Source: Salsipaludibacter sp963735045 (GTDB taxonomy: Bacteria; Actinomycetota; Nitriliruptoria; Nitriliruptorales; Nitriliruptoraceae). From it: a stretch of DNA of 64,000 bases. The DNA is taken from assembly GCA_963735045.1 (NCBI GenBank), contig CAVTIZ010000003.1:1426001-1490000 (forward strand), read 5' to 3'. The translations under genes were made by a program, and so were the position numbers. Each line of letters opens with the position of its first letter. The first letter of the stretch is position 1. The notes beneath the pieces are model-generated. The model was not told the DNA's origin, ran no database searches, and was given only the letters and a program-made list of their open reading frames with translations. Positions 16,049 to 24,834 of this stretch are shown in pieces.

Positions 16049-16519
16049 TCAGGCCGTCCGGAGGGCGGCGATGGTCTCGAGCACGGCCTGCGCGGCCTCG
16101 ACGCCCTTGTTGCCGTGCGCGCCGCCAGCGCGGTCGGTCGCCTGCTCCCAGGTGTCGGTGGTCAGCAGGCCGAAGCCGACGGGCGTGTCGTGGTCACGGG
16201 CGGCGGCCTCCAGCCCGATCGTCGCGGCCTGGCACACGTAGTCGAAGTGGGGTGTGCCACCGCGCACGACCGCCCCGAGCGCGACGACGCCGTCGACGTC
16301 GTCGCGGGCCGCCAGCCGGGCCACCAGGACGGGCAACTCGAAGGCACCCGGGACACGCACGACCGGGCAGTCGTCGACGGCCACCCCCAGCTCCACCAGG
16401 CAGGAACGCGCGCCCTCGACCAGCACGTCCACGACGTCGGCGTTGAAGCGGCTGGCCACGATCGGGACACGCAGTCCGCTGGCGTCGAGGTCGAGTTCGT
16501 CAGGTGCTCGGGTGCTCAT
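16049..16519 (-). CDS. ribH: 6,7-dimethyl-8-ribityllumazine synthase
   Basis: RibH condenses the ribityl-aminouracil with dihydroxybutanone phosphate to make the riboflavin precursor lumazine, usually as an icosahedral shell. Seen are RVPGAFELP, GAVVRGGTPHFDYV and the HGNKG phosphate-binding loop near the end. At 156 residues it has normal length. The ATG overlaps the ribBA stop as ATGA and has GAGGAA upstream. It is the last gene of the rib operon. Confidence 0.97.
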   Translation of the reverse strand: MSTRAPDELDLDASGLRVPIVASRFNADVVDVLVEGARSCLVELGVAVDDCPVVRVPGAFELPVLVARLAARDDVDGVVALGAVVRGGTPHFDYVCQAATIGLEAAARDHDTPVGFGLLTTDTWEQATDRAGGAHGNKGVEAAQAVLETIAALRTA

Positions 16520-17997
16520 GCGGATTCCTCGAGGTCGCGGCGGCGGGCCGCTCGGTCGGCGACGGCGTCACGCGCGCCGGGATGGGGTGGTGGGGCGTCG
16601 GGGCCGTCGCGGTCGGGCGCGAGCTGGTCGCGCAGGGGCCCGGGGAGGGCGTCGCGCAGGTCGTCGCGCAGGTACCGCACACGGCCGGCCATGGCCAGGC
16701 CCTCGGGTTCGGGCGACCCCGCGTCGGGGACCGTGCTCGCGCGGTCGTCGTCATGGGCCCGGGCCCGGTCTCCGACCCCGCCCGACACCACGCCGTGACC
16801 GGTCAGCACGTGGCCCATGCGATCCCGCTTGGTGGCCAGGTAGGCGGCATTTCCGTCGGTCGGTTCGATCTCCAGCGGCACGCGCTCGACGATCGACAGC
16901 CCGAAGCCCTCCAGGCCCGCGCGCTTGGCCGGGTTGTTGGTCAGCAGGCGCAGCCGGGTCAGGCCGAGGTCGGCCAGGATCGAGGCCCCCACGCCGTAGT
17001 CGCGGGCGTCGGCCGGAAGCCCCAGTTCGAGGTTGGCCTGCACGGTGTCCGCGCCCTCGTCCTGCAGCCGGTAGGCGTGCAGCTTGTTCAACAGCCCGAT
17101 GCCACGTCCCTCGTGCCCGCGCAGGTACACCACGGCCCCGGCCCCCTCCTGCTGGATGCGCTCCATCGCGACGTCCAGTTGGGCACCGCAGTCGCACCGG
17201 CGCGACCGGAAGACGTCGCCCGTCAGGCACTCGGAGTGCAGGCGCACCAGCGCCGGGGCCTCCGGGTCGACGTCGCCGTGCACGGCGGCGACGTGCTCGG
17301 TCCCGTCGAGGGTGTTGCGGTACCCGACCATGCGCCAGTCGCCGTAGGCGGTCGGCAGCGGCACCTCGACCACCCGTTCGACCAGGCGTTCGTGGCGGCG
17401 ACGGTGCGCCACCAGGTCGGCGATGGTGACCACGGGCAGGTCGTGGCGTTCACCGAAGGCCAGCAGGTCGGGCAGTCGGGCCATGGAACCGTCGTCGTTG
17501 ACGACCTCGACGAGCAGGCCGGCGGGACGACGGCCGGCCAGGCGGGCGAGGTCGATCGCGGCCTCGGTGTGGCCGGGACGTCGCAGCACGCCGCCCTCGG
17601 TGTAGCGCAGGGGGAAGACGTGGCCAGGCCGGTGGAAGTCGGCGGCGGTGGCTCGTGGATCCGACAGCAGCGCGATGGTCCGCGCCCGGTCGGCGGCGCT
17701 GATCCCGGTCGTGGTCCCCTCGCTGGCGTCCACGCTGATCGTGTAGGCCGTCTGCTTGGGGTCCTCGTTGACGTCGACCATCATCGGCAGCGCCAGCCGG
17801 TCGAGGTCGGCGGCCAGCAGCGGCGCGCACACCACGCCGGACGAGTGGCGCACGATGAAGGCCAGCGCCTCGGGCGTGGCGGCGTCGGCCGCCATGATGA
17901 AGTCGCCCTCGTTCTCGCGGTCCTCGTCGTCGACCACCAGGACCACCCCCCCGTCGCGGATGGTGGCGATCGCGGTGTCGATGGATGCCAGGCTCAT
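16516..17997 (-). CDS. ribBA: Bifunctional DHBP synthase / GTP cyclohydrolase II
   Basis: This fusion supplies both branches of riboflavin synthesis. The N-terminal half (to about 200) is 3,4-dihydroxy-2-butanone-4-phosphate synthase, with VVDDEDRENEGDFIMAA and HTEAAIDLA. The second half is GTP cyclohydrolase II with the zinc cluster CLTGDVFRSRRCDCGAQL and LRGHEGRGIGL. After the usual end near GHVLTGHG an extra tail of about 90 charged, Pro-rich residues follows; total is 493 residues. The start overlaps the ribE stop as ATGA. Confidence 0.97.
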   Translation of the reverse strand: MSLASIDTAIATIRDGGVVLVVDDEDRENEGDFIMAADAATPEALAFIVRHSSGVVCAPLLAADLDRLALPMMVDVNEDPKQTAYTISVDASEGTTTGISAADRARTIALLSDPRATAADFHRPGHVFPLRYTEGGVLRRPGHTEAAIDLARLAGRRPAGLLVEVVNDDGSMARLPDLLAFGERHDLPVVTIADLVAHRRRHERLVERVVEVPLPTAYGDWRMVGYRNTLDGTEHVAAVHGDVDPEAPALVRLHSECLTGDVFRSRRCDCGAQLDVAMERIQQEGAGAVVYLRGHEGRGIGLLNKLHAYRLQDEGADTVQANLELGLPADARDYGVGASILADLGLTRLRLLTNNPAKRAGLEGFGLSIVERVPLEIEPTDGNAAYLATKRDRMGHVLTGHGVVSGGVGDRARAHDDDRASTVPDAGSPEPEGLAMAGRVRYLRDDLRDALPGPLRDQLAPDRDGPDAPPPHPGARDAVADRAARRRDLEESA

Positions 17998-18695
17998 GGG
18001 TGGTGCCGATCGGACGAGGTGGGGTCGGGCGCCGGTCGGGGCGTCCGTTCGGGCGGGGTGGTGCTGATCGATCCGGACACGCCGGGTGCCACGTCGAGCG
18101 CGACCAGGCGGGCGACGTACTTGGCCACGACGTCGGCCTCCAGGTTGCAGCGGTCCCCGGCGGCCAGGGTGTCGAGGGTGGTGTGGGCCAGGGTGTGCGG
18201 GATCAGACCGACGCGGAAGGTCGCCGTGGCGTCGTCGTGGTCGACGACGTCGACGACGGTCAGGCTCGCGCCGGCCAGGGTGATCGAGCCCTTCGGGACC
18301 AGGTGCCGTGCGATCGTGGCCGGGGCCAGGACCGACAGCCAGGTGGTACCGGGTTCGTCGACCCGGTCGGTGACGGTGCCGACGTCGTCCACGTGGCCCT
18401 GCACGACGTGGCCCCCGAAGCGCCCGTCGGCCGCCATGGCACGCTCGAGGTTGACCGGGTCGCCCACCCCGAGTCCACCCAGCGCGGTGGCCCGCAGGGT
18501 CTCGGCCATCAGGTCGGCCACGAAGCCGTCCGGGCGCAGTCCGGCGATCGTCAGGCAGCAGCCGTCGACGGCGATCGAGTCGCCCTCGGTGGCGTCCCCG
18601 ACGACGGTCGGGGCACGCAGCGTGAGTCGGGCACGGCCGTCGCCGACGGTGATGTCGGTGACGGTGCCGACCTCCTCGATGATGCCGGTGAACAT
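17994..18695 (-). CDS. ribE: Riboflavin synthase alpha chain
   Basis: This enzyme dismutates two lumazines into riboflavin. It has the duplicated lumazine-binding barrels: first MFTGIIEEVG with GDSIAVDGCCLTI, second GGHVVQGHVDDVG with KGSITLAGASLTV. Length is 233 residues, with an extra Pro-rich tail of about 25. AGGAGG lies five bases before the ATG. It sits between ribD and ribBA; family nomenclature varies between ribC and ribE. Confidence 0.96.
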   Translation of the reverse strand: MFTGIIEEVGTVTDITVGDGRARLTLRAPTVVGDATEGDSIAVDGCCLTIAGLRPDGFVADLMAETLRATALGGLGVGDPVNLERAMAADGRFGGHVVQGHVDDVGTVTDRVDEPGTTWLSVLAPATIARHLVPKGSITLAGASLTVVDVVDHDDATATFRVGLIPHTLAHTTLDTLAAGDRCNLEADVVAKYVARLVALDVAPGVSGSISTTPPERTPRPAPDPTSSDRHHP

Positions 18696-18718
18696 GGGAC
18701 CTCCTGGGACGCGACGCG

Positions 18719-19849
18719 TCAGGACGTGGTGGGTGTCGGACCCGGGGTGGTGACCGGGACGCGCCGGTGGCCCGGCTCGACGACGTCGTCGGGGATCCCC
18801 GACCCGTCCGGCCCCGCGTGGTCGGGGCGTCGGACCCGGCGCAGGTCCCACTCGACGTCGTCGCCGAGGCGCCTGCTGGCGACGGCCAGCAGGTCACCAG
18901 TGGGCACGGCCGGGGTCCAGGGGCGGGCATCGTCGACGGTCCGGTCGGCGACGTGCAGCAGCAGGCGGTCGACCTGGTCGCCGGCGACCAGGGCCCGACC
19001 CAGGGTCGTGCCCGGCTCGGCCAGCACCGTGTCCACGTCGTGGTCCAGCAGTGCGGCGAGCCCGCCGCGGAGGTCCTCGGCCACCACGACCACCACCCCG
19101 CGGCCCGCCAGGGCCTCCCGCCATGCCGGGTCGGCGTCGCGGGCGGTGACCACGATCGTGCCCGGGCGCACCACCCGACGGTCCAGGGGCAGGCGACCTC
19201 GCCGGTCGACGACGACGGCGCGGGGCGGACGGGGACCCGGCGCGGCGTCACGCACCGTCAGGGAGGGGTCGTCGGCCAGCGCCGTGCCGGACCCGACCAG
19301 CACCGCGTCGACGCTCGCGCGCAACTCGTGGACGCGTCGCCGGGCCACCGCCCCGGTGATCCAACGGCCACCGGTGTCGTCGGGACGGGTGCTGCCGTCG
19401 GGCCGTTGCGCCAGCTTGACCGTGACATGGGGTCGGCCCTGTTCGACCACGGCCAGGAACTCGGCCTGCTGGGCGGCGACCTCGTCGGCGAGCACGCCGG
19501 TGACCACCTCGACCCCGGCCGCACGCAGCCGCTGGGCGCCACCGGACGCCAGGGGGTTCGGGTCGCGCAGTCCGACGACCACCCGCGTGACGCCGGCGGC
19601 CAGGATCGCCTCGGTGCAGGGCGGGGTCCGACCGGTGTGGGCGCACGGTTCGAGGGTCACGACCAGCGTCGCACCCCGGGCGGCCCCACCGGCGGCGGCC
19701 AGCGCCCGGACCTCGGCATGGGCCGTCCCGGCCGGGCCGGTGGCGCCCACGGCCACCTCACGGTCGTCGACCACCACGACGGCGCCCACGAACGGGTTGG
19801 GACGGGTGCGGCCACGCGCAGGTGCCGCGACGGCCAGCGCGCGACGCAT
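18719..19849 (-). CDS. ribD: Riboflavin biosynthesis deaminase/reductase
   Basis: RibD deaminates and then reduces the pyrimidine intermediate of riboflavin synthesis. The zinc deaminase motif HAEVRAL with PCAHTGRTPPC lies in the N-terminal third, and a DHFR-like reductase domain begins near KLAQRPDGSTRPD. The ATG at 19849 (MRRALAVAAPARGRTRPNP) matches the usual family start and has GGGGA upstream. GTG codons further up in the same frame would extend it toward the riboswitch. About 376 residues; first gene of the rib operon. Confidence 0.94.
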   Translation of the reverse strand: MRRALAVAAPARGRTRPNPFVGAVVVVDDREVAVGATGPAGTAHAEVRALAAAGGAARGATLVVTLEPCAHTGRTPPCTEAILAAGVTRVVVGLRDPNPLASGGAQRLRAAGVEVVTGVLADEVAAQQAEFLAVVEQGRPHVTVKLAQRPDGSTRPDDTGGRWITGAVARRRVHELRASVDAVLVGSGTALADDPSLTVRDAAPGPRPPRAVVVDRRGRLPLDRRVVRPGTIVVTARDADPAWREALAGRGVVVVVAEDLRGGLAALLDHDVDTVLAEPGTTLGRALVAGDQVDRLLLHVADRTVDDARPWTPAVPTGDLLAVASRRLGDDVEWDLRRVRRPDHAGPDGSGIPDDVVEPGHRRVPVTTPGPTPTTS

Positions 19850-19957
19850 CCAGCGCGAGTCCCCGCCGGGGTGCACGGCGTCGCGGGAGGTGGCCACGGG
19901 GCGTCCGGTCGTCGCAGCGGTGACGACCCGGATCACGGAAGGAACGACCGACGGGTG

Positions 19958-19980
19958 CGCGGTGGTCGGCGACCACCGCG
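19958..19980 (-). promoter_or_regulatory. Hairpin after FMN riboswitch (expression platform)
   Basis: A perfect 10-bp stem (CGCGGTGGTC / GACCACCGCG) with a three-base loop lies about 50 bases beyond the riboswitch and before the ribD start. It is followed on the transcript by a moderately T-rich GTCGTTCCTTCC. It could act as a terminator or as a sequestering helix; which one is not decided by sequence alone. Confidence 0.5.
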
Positions 19981-20027
19981 GCAGGACCACGGCCGTGGCC
20001 CCGGGTCGACACGGGGGTCGTCCCGGG

Positions 20028-20169
20028 CGTCTCCTCCCATCCGGACTCTCACCGTCGGCCCCGGAATCACACCGGGTCTGCGTCGGCCGGGTCACGACGA
20101 GGGGTCGTCGTGACGGCCTCGGCTCGCGGGCTCTCACCGCCGGCCAGGACTTCCACCTGCCCCGAAGAC
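20028..20169 (-). ncRNA. FMN riboswitch (RFN element)
   Basis: Reading the minus strand from 20168, the conserved RFN blocks appear in order: TCTTCGGGGCAGG, CCGGCGGTGA, AGAGCCCGCGAGCC, CAGACCCGGTG, ATTCCGGGGCCGACGGT and GAGTCCGGATGGGAGGAGA. A variable arm with a GTCACGACGA hairpin lies in the middle. It stands between a -10-like TACCCT (20185-20180) and ribD, so flavin should shut down the rib operon. Confidence 0.95.
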
Positions 20170-20216
20170 GTCATTGGGGAGGGTAGCCCCCCGCCGTGCG
20201 TCGCCGATGCCCGCGA

Positions 20217-22268
20217 TCACGACCGCGGCCGCCGTCGGGGCGACGCCGGCGGTCCCGGTGTGACGGCCAGGGCGGTGTCGGGCCGGGTGTCGAGGTCGGT
20301 CGCGGCGCCGGCGAACTGGGACGCGTACAGCGCGGCATAGACCCCGTCGACGGCCAGCAGTTCGTCGTGGGTCCCGTGTTCGACGATTCGGCCCTGCTCC
20401 ATGACCAGGATGACGTCGGCATCGCGGATCGTGGACAGCCGGTGGGCGATCACGAAACTGGTGCGATCCGTGCGCAACGACGCCATCGCCTGCTGGACCA
20501 GCAGCTCGGTCCGGGTGTCGACCGACGACGTGGCCTCGTCCAGGATCAGCAGGGACGGCTGGGACACGAACGCGCGGGCGATCGTGATCAGCTGGCGCTC
20601 CCCGACGCTGATGTTGCTGGCCTCGTCGGCCAGCACCGTGTCGTAGCCGTCGGGCAGGTTGTGCACGAAGTGGTCGACGCGGGCGGCCGCCGCGGCGGCC
20701 CGGATGTCGTCGTCGGAGGCGTCGGGTCGGCCGTAGGCGATGTTGTCGCGGATCGTGCCCTCGAACAGCCACGCGTCCTGCAGCACCATGCCGATGCGCC
20801 CGCGCAGTCCGTCGCGGGTCATGTCGGCGATGTCGACCCCGTCGAGGGTGATGCGCCCGTCGTCGAGCTCGTAGAAGCGCATGACCAGGTTGACCAGCGT
20901 GGTCTTGCCCGCCCCGGTCTGGCCCACGATCGCGACCATCTGGCCCGGCTGGACGTCCAGGTCGACGTGTTCGAGCAACGGCTCGTCGGCGTGGTAGGCG
21001 AACGACACGTCGTCGAACACGACCTCGCCCGAGGGGTCGTCGACGACGACGGGCCGGACCGACTCCGGTCGCTGCTCGGGCGCGTCCAGGACCTCGAACA
21101 CGCGCTCGGCCGATGCCACGCCCGACTGCATCACGTTGGCCATCGAGGCCACCTGGGTCAACGGCTGGGTGAACTGTTGGGAGTACTGGATGAAGGCCTG
21201 GACGTCGCCCAGCGACAGCTGTCCGGTCGCCACCCGCAGCCCACCCACCACGGCGATGATCACGTAGTTGACGTTGCCGATGAACATCAGCGCCGGGCGG
21301 ATGATCCCCGAGATGAACTGGGCGCCGTAGGACGCCTCGTACAGCTGGGCGTTGGTGGCGTCGAAGGTGGCCTGCACCTCGCGCTGGCGTCCGAACACCT
21401 TGACCAGCCCGTGGGCCGTGAACGCCTCCTCGACGATGGCGTTGAGCTCGCCGGTGCTGGTCCACTGCTGGACGAACAACGCCTGGCTGCGCCGGGCGAT
21501 CACGCGCGTCACCCACAGCGACAGCGGCACCGCCACCAGCGCCACCAGCGCCAGCAACCACGAGATCCAGACCATCATCCCGAGCACCGCCACGACCGTC
21601 ATCAGTGCCGTCAACAGACCCGAGAAGGTCTGCTGCAGCGACTGGCCGACGTTGTCGAGGTCGTTGGTGACACGACTGAGCAGCTCCCCCCGTGGCTGGG
21701 CGTCCACGTGACCCAGCGGCAGTCGGTGCAGCTTCTCCTCGACCTCCTGGCGGAACCGCTGCATCGTGTCCTGGATCACCCCCTGCAGGATCCAGCCCTG
21801 CAGGGCCTGGAGCGCCGACGACGACACGTAGATCACCAGCGCCAGCAGCAGCACGTTGGCCAGCGCGGCGACGTCGATCCCCTGCCCGGGGGTGAAGTCC
21901 ACGCCGGTCAACAGGTCGGCCATCGTCGACCCGTCGGCCCGGGCGGCCGCGATGGCCTGGTCACGCGTGGCGCCGGCGGGCATGGAGCTGCCGACGAAAC
22001 CCGAGAAGATCAGGTCGGTGGCCCGTCCCAGGACTCGGGGTCCGACGGCCGCCAGGGCGACGCTGACCACCCCGAGCGCGACGACCACGACCACCCGGAG
22101 CCGATGGGGTCGCAGGCGGGCCAGCAGCCGACGGGCCGACGGCACGAAGTCCATCGAGGACTCGGTCGGACGCCCCATCGCCATCGGGCCTCGCGCTGGT
22201 GGCCCGCCGGCCGGGCCCCGGCGCGCCTCGGCGGCCTTGTCCTCCTCGCTGCGCACGCCCTCGGCCAT
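20217..22268 (-). CDS. ABC exporter half-transporter, canonical ATP site residues
   Basis: This 683-residue fused membrane-ATPase subunit has a long polar N-terminus (about 45 residues), about six membrane helices and an ABC domain. Walker A is GQTGAGKTT, Walker B LLILDEATSSVD with the catalytic Glu, and the switch His is in VIAHRLSTI. Its signature is degenerate (ISVGERQ in place of LSGGQ). That pattern fits the partner encoded just upstream, together one heterodimeric type IV exporter of lipids or drugs. A 45-residue insertion after the second helix (FSGFVGSS to GQGIDV) is common in such subunits. Start overlaps the partner stop as TGATG. Confidence 0.93.
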   Translation of the reverse strand: MAEGVRSEEDKAAEARRGPAGGPPARGPMAMGRPTESSMDFVPSARRLLARLRPHRLRVVVVVALGVVSVALAAVGPRVLGRATDLIFSGFVGSSMPAGATRDQAIAAARADGSTMADLLTGVDFTPGQGIDVAALANVLLLALVIYVSSSALQALQGWILQGVIQDTMQRFRQEVEEKLHRLPLGHVDAQPRGELLSRVTNDLDNVGQSLQQTFSGLLTALMTVVAVLGMMVWISWLLALVALVAVPLSLWVTRVIARRSQALFVQQWTSTGELNAIVEEAFTAHGLVKVFGRQREVQATFDATNAQLYEASYGAQFISGIIRPALMFIGNVNYVIIAVVGGLRVATGQLSLGDVQAFIQYSQQFTQPLTQVASMANVMQSGVASAERVFEVLDAPEQRPESVRPVVVDDPSGEVVFDDVSFAYHADEPLLEHVDLDVQPGQMVAIVGQTGAGKTTLVNLVMRFYELDDGRITLDGVDIADMTRDGLRGRIGMVLQDAWLFEGTIRDNIAYGRPDASDDDIRAAAAAARVDHFVHNLPDGYDTVLADEASNISVGERQLITIARAFVSQPSLLILDEATSSVDTRTELLVQQAMASLRTDRTSFVIAHRLSTIRDADVILVMEQGRIVEHGTHDELLAVDGVYAALYASQFAGAATDLDTRPDTALAVTPGPPASPRRRPRS

Positions 22269-23998
22269 CAGCCACCCACCGCCGCGGCCTGCTGCGAGTC
22301 CACGATCTCCTGGTAGGTCGTGCACGTGTCGACGAGGTCGTCGTGGCGGCCCTGGCCGACGATCCGACCGCCTTCCAACACCACGATGTGGTCGGCGTCG
22401 ATGATCGTGGACACGCGCTGGGCCACGACCAGGACCGCCGTCGTGTCGGCGACGTCGGCCAGCGCCGATCGCAGGCGGGCGTCGGTGGCGACGTCCAGCG
22501 CCGAGAACGAGTCGTCGAACACCAGCACCTCGGGGTCGTGGACCAGCGCCCGGGCGATCGCCAACCGCTGGCGCTGACCACCCGAGACGTTGGTGCCGCC
22601 CTGGGCCACCGTGGTGTCCAGTCCGGCGGGCATGGCCCGGACGAAGTCGGCGGCCTGGGCCACGTCCAGCGCCGCCCACAACACCTCGTCGGACGCCTCG
22701 GGGTCGCCGTAGCGCAGGTTGGTCGCGATCGTCCCCGAGAACAGGTAGGGGCGCTGGGGCACCAGCCCGATGCGTGCCCACAGTGCCTCGGGGTCGGCGT
22801 CGCGGACGTCCACCCCGCCCACGGTGACGCGGCCGGAGGTGGCGTCGAACAGACGTGGGACCAGGCTGACCAGGGTCGACTTGCCCGACCCGGTCGACCC
22901 GATGACGGCCGTGGTCGCGCCGGGCCGGACCGTGAAGGTGATGTCCGCCAGCACCGGTTGGCTGGCCCCGGGATAGGTGAAGCCGACGTCGTCGAAGGAC
23001 ACCGCGGCCGGGGAGGCCAGGTCACGCACCGGGCTGGCGGGCAACCGGACCGACGTCTCGGTGTCCAGCACCTCGTTGATGCGGTCCGCCGACACCGCCG
23101 CCCGCGGGATCATGGTCGACATGAACGTCGCCATCATGACCGCCACCAGGATCTGCAGCAGGTAGGCCATGAACGCGGTCAGGCCGCCGACCTCGATGCC
23201 CCCGGCGGCGACCTCGCGGGCCCCGAACCACAGCACCGCCACCGTGGACACGTTCAGGACCAGCATGACGATGGGGAACATGAACGCCATCAGGCGCCCG
23301 ACGGCCAGCCCCGCACCGGTCAGGTCGGCGTTGGCCACCCCGAAGCGGTCGCGCTCGTGGCCCTCGCGGACGAAGGCCCGGATCACGCGGATCCCGGTGA
23401 TCTGTTCGCGCAGGATCCGGTTGACGGTGTCCAGCGCGGTCTGCATCCGGCGGAACTGTGGGATCATGCGTCGGATGAGCAGGCCCAGTGCCAGGGCCAG
23501 CACGGGCACGGCGACCGCCACCAGCCACGACAGGCTGACGTCCTCGCGCAGCGCCATGACGATCCCGCCCACCATCGTGATCGGGGCCGTCACCATCAGC
23601 GCGAGCGCCATGAACACCACGGTCTGGACCTGGGTGACGTCGTTGGTCGATCGCGAGATCAGGGTCGGCGCCCCGAACATCGTCACCTCACGCGACGACA
23701 GCTCCGCGACCCGGTGGAACAGGGCGCCACGGACGTCGCGACCCATGCCCATCGACACGGCGGCGGCCAGCCGGGTCGACAGCACCAGGGCGACGATCTG
23801 GACCAGGCTGATCGCGAGCATCCAGCCACCGGTGCGCACGATGGTGGTCGTGTCGCCGGTGGCGATGCCGTCGTCGATGATGCGGGCGTTGAGCGTCGGC
23901 AGGTACAGCGTCGCCAGGGAACTGATCAGCTGCAGCACCACCACGCCGGCCAGCGCGCCCCGGGCCGGTGCCAGGAAGCGCCGCAGCAGCCTGGTCAC
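22268..23998 (-). CDS. ABC exporter half-transporter, degenerate ATP site residues
   Basis: This 576-residue partner has six membrane helices and an ABC domain with Walker A GSTGSGKST and a perfect NVSGGQRQR signature. Walker B ends in FDDS, with Asp in place of the catalytic Glu, and the switch His is replaced by Gln in VVAQRVSTI. Each composite ATP site is therefore different: one competent and one degenerate, as in TM287/288-type exporters. It begins at a GTG overlapping the rpe stop as GTGA. Cargo is unknown. Confidence 0.93.
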   Translation of the reverse strand: MTRLLRRFLAPARGALAGVVVLQLISSLATLYLPTLNARIIDDGIATGDTTTIVRTGGWMLAISLVQIVALVLSTRLAAAVSMGMGRDVRGALFHRVAELSSREVTMFGAPTLISRSTNDVTQVQTVVFMALALMVTAPITMVGGIVMALREDVSLSWLVAVAVPVLALALGLLIRRMIPQFRRMQTALDTVNRILREQITGIRVIRAFVREGHERDRFGVANADLTGAGLAVGRLMAFMFPIVMLVLNVSTVAVLWFGAREVAAGGIEVGGLTAFMAYLLQILVAVMMATFMSTMIPRAAVSADRINEVLDTETSVRLPASPVRDLASPAAVSFDDVGFTYPGASQPVLADITFTVRPGATTAVIGSTGSGKSTLVSLVPRLFDATSGRVTVGGVDVRDADPEALWARIGLVPQRPYLFSGTIATNLRYGDPEASDEVLWAALDVAQAADFVRAMPAGLDTTVAQGGTNVSGGQRQRLAIARALVHDPEVLVFDDSFSALDVATDARLRSALADVADTTAVLVVAQRVSTIIDADHIVVLEGGRIVGQGRHDDLVDTCTTYQEIVDSQQAAAVGG

Positions 23999-24693
23999 GA
24001 CGCCCCGGTGGTCACCCGGGCACGCTCGGCCGCCGCCCGGATCGCGGCGACCGCCGCGCCGCGGTCGTCATGGCCGAACACCGATGAGCCCGCCACCAGG
24101 GTGTCGGCCCCGGCACGCGCGACCGCGACCGCGGTGTCGGGGTCGACACCGCCGTCGACCTCGATCCGGAAGGTCGCGTCGTGGGCGTCGCGCCAGTCGG
24201 CCGCCTCGACGATCTTGGACAACACGTCGGCCCGGAACGCCTGGCCCCCGAAGCCGGGCTCGACCGTCATCAGCAGGAGCATGTCGACGTGCGGCAGGAG
24301 GTCGACCACGGTGGCCAGCGGGTGGTCGGGCTTCACGGCCACGCCGACCCTGGCGCCCCGGTCGCGGAGGTCGGCGACCAACCCGAGGGGGTCGTCCTCG
24401 ACCTCGGGATGGAACGTGATGGAGTCCGCCCCCCGGTCGACCAACTGTGGGCCATAGGTCCGCGGATCGGTGATCATCAGGTGCAGGTCGAGCACGCGGT
24501 CGGTCGCGGCTCGCAGGCTCGCCACGACCGGGTTGCCCAGGGTGATGTTGGGCACGTAGTGGCCGTCCATCACGTCGACGTGGATCCACTCGACGTGGTC
24601 GGCGACGTCGGCCACCTCCTCCCCCAGGCGGGCGAAGTCGGCGGCGAGGATGGACGGGGACACCACGAGGTCGTGGCGCGGGGAGGCAGTCAC
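23995..24693 (-). CDS. rpe: Ribulose-phosphate 3-epimerase
   Basis: This pentose phosphate TIM barrel interconverts ribulose-5-phosphate and xylulose-5-phosphate. Seen are SPSILAADFARLGEE, the metal-binding HVDVMDGHYVPNI, LMTVEPGFGGQAF and EVDGGVDPDTA. Length is 232 residues. It begins at a GTG with CCAAGG upstream. A TAGGCT -10-like hexamer at 24723-24718 would give a short leader. Co-transcription with the ABC exporter genes is likely from the overlapping junctions. Confidence 0.97.
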   Translation of the reverse strand: MTASPRHDLVVSPSILAADFARLGEEVADVADHVEWIHVDVMDGHYVPNITLGNPVVASLRAATDRVLDLHLMITDPRTYGPQLVDRGADSITFHPEVEDDPLGLVADLRDRGARVGVAVKPDHPLATVVDLLPHVDMLLLMTVEPGFGGQAFRADVLSKIVEAADWRDAHDATFRIEVDGGVDPDTAVAVARAGADTLVAGSSVFGHDDRGAAVAAIRAAAERARVTTGAS

Positions 24694-24717
24694 GGCAGGC
24701 CTTGGTCGCTGCGTCGG

Positions 24718-24723
24718 AGCCTA
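24718..24723 (-). promoter_or_regulatory. Probable -10 of rpe
   Basis: TAGGCT on the minus strand, 25 bases before the rpe GTG. The same TAGnCT pattern recurs upstream of several other genes here, which supports it as the housekeeping -10. The gap on to 24834 shows no gene. Confidence 0.4.
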
Positions 24724-24834
24724 ACGCCCGGGCTCCCGCCCCCGGCACCCGTCCCCGGCCATCCTCCCCGACGAGCCACCCGTCCATCCTCCCCGTCCAC
24801 CGTCGTCGACGACCTCGTGGCGGGGGCACGCGGG

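Noticed and set aside
20217..23998. Split or frameshifted single ABC transporter gene
   Set aside because: Both parts are full half-transporters with complementary degenerate motifs, which fits a true heterodimer.
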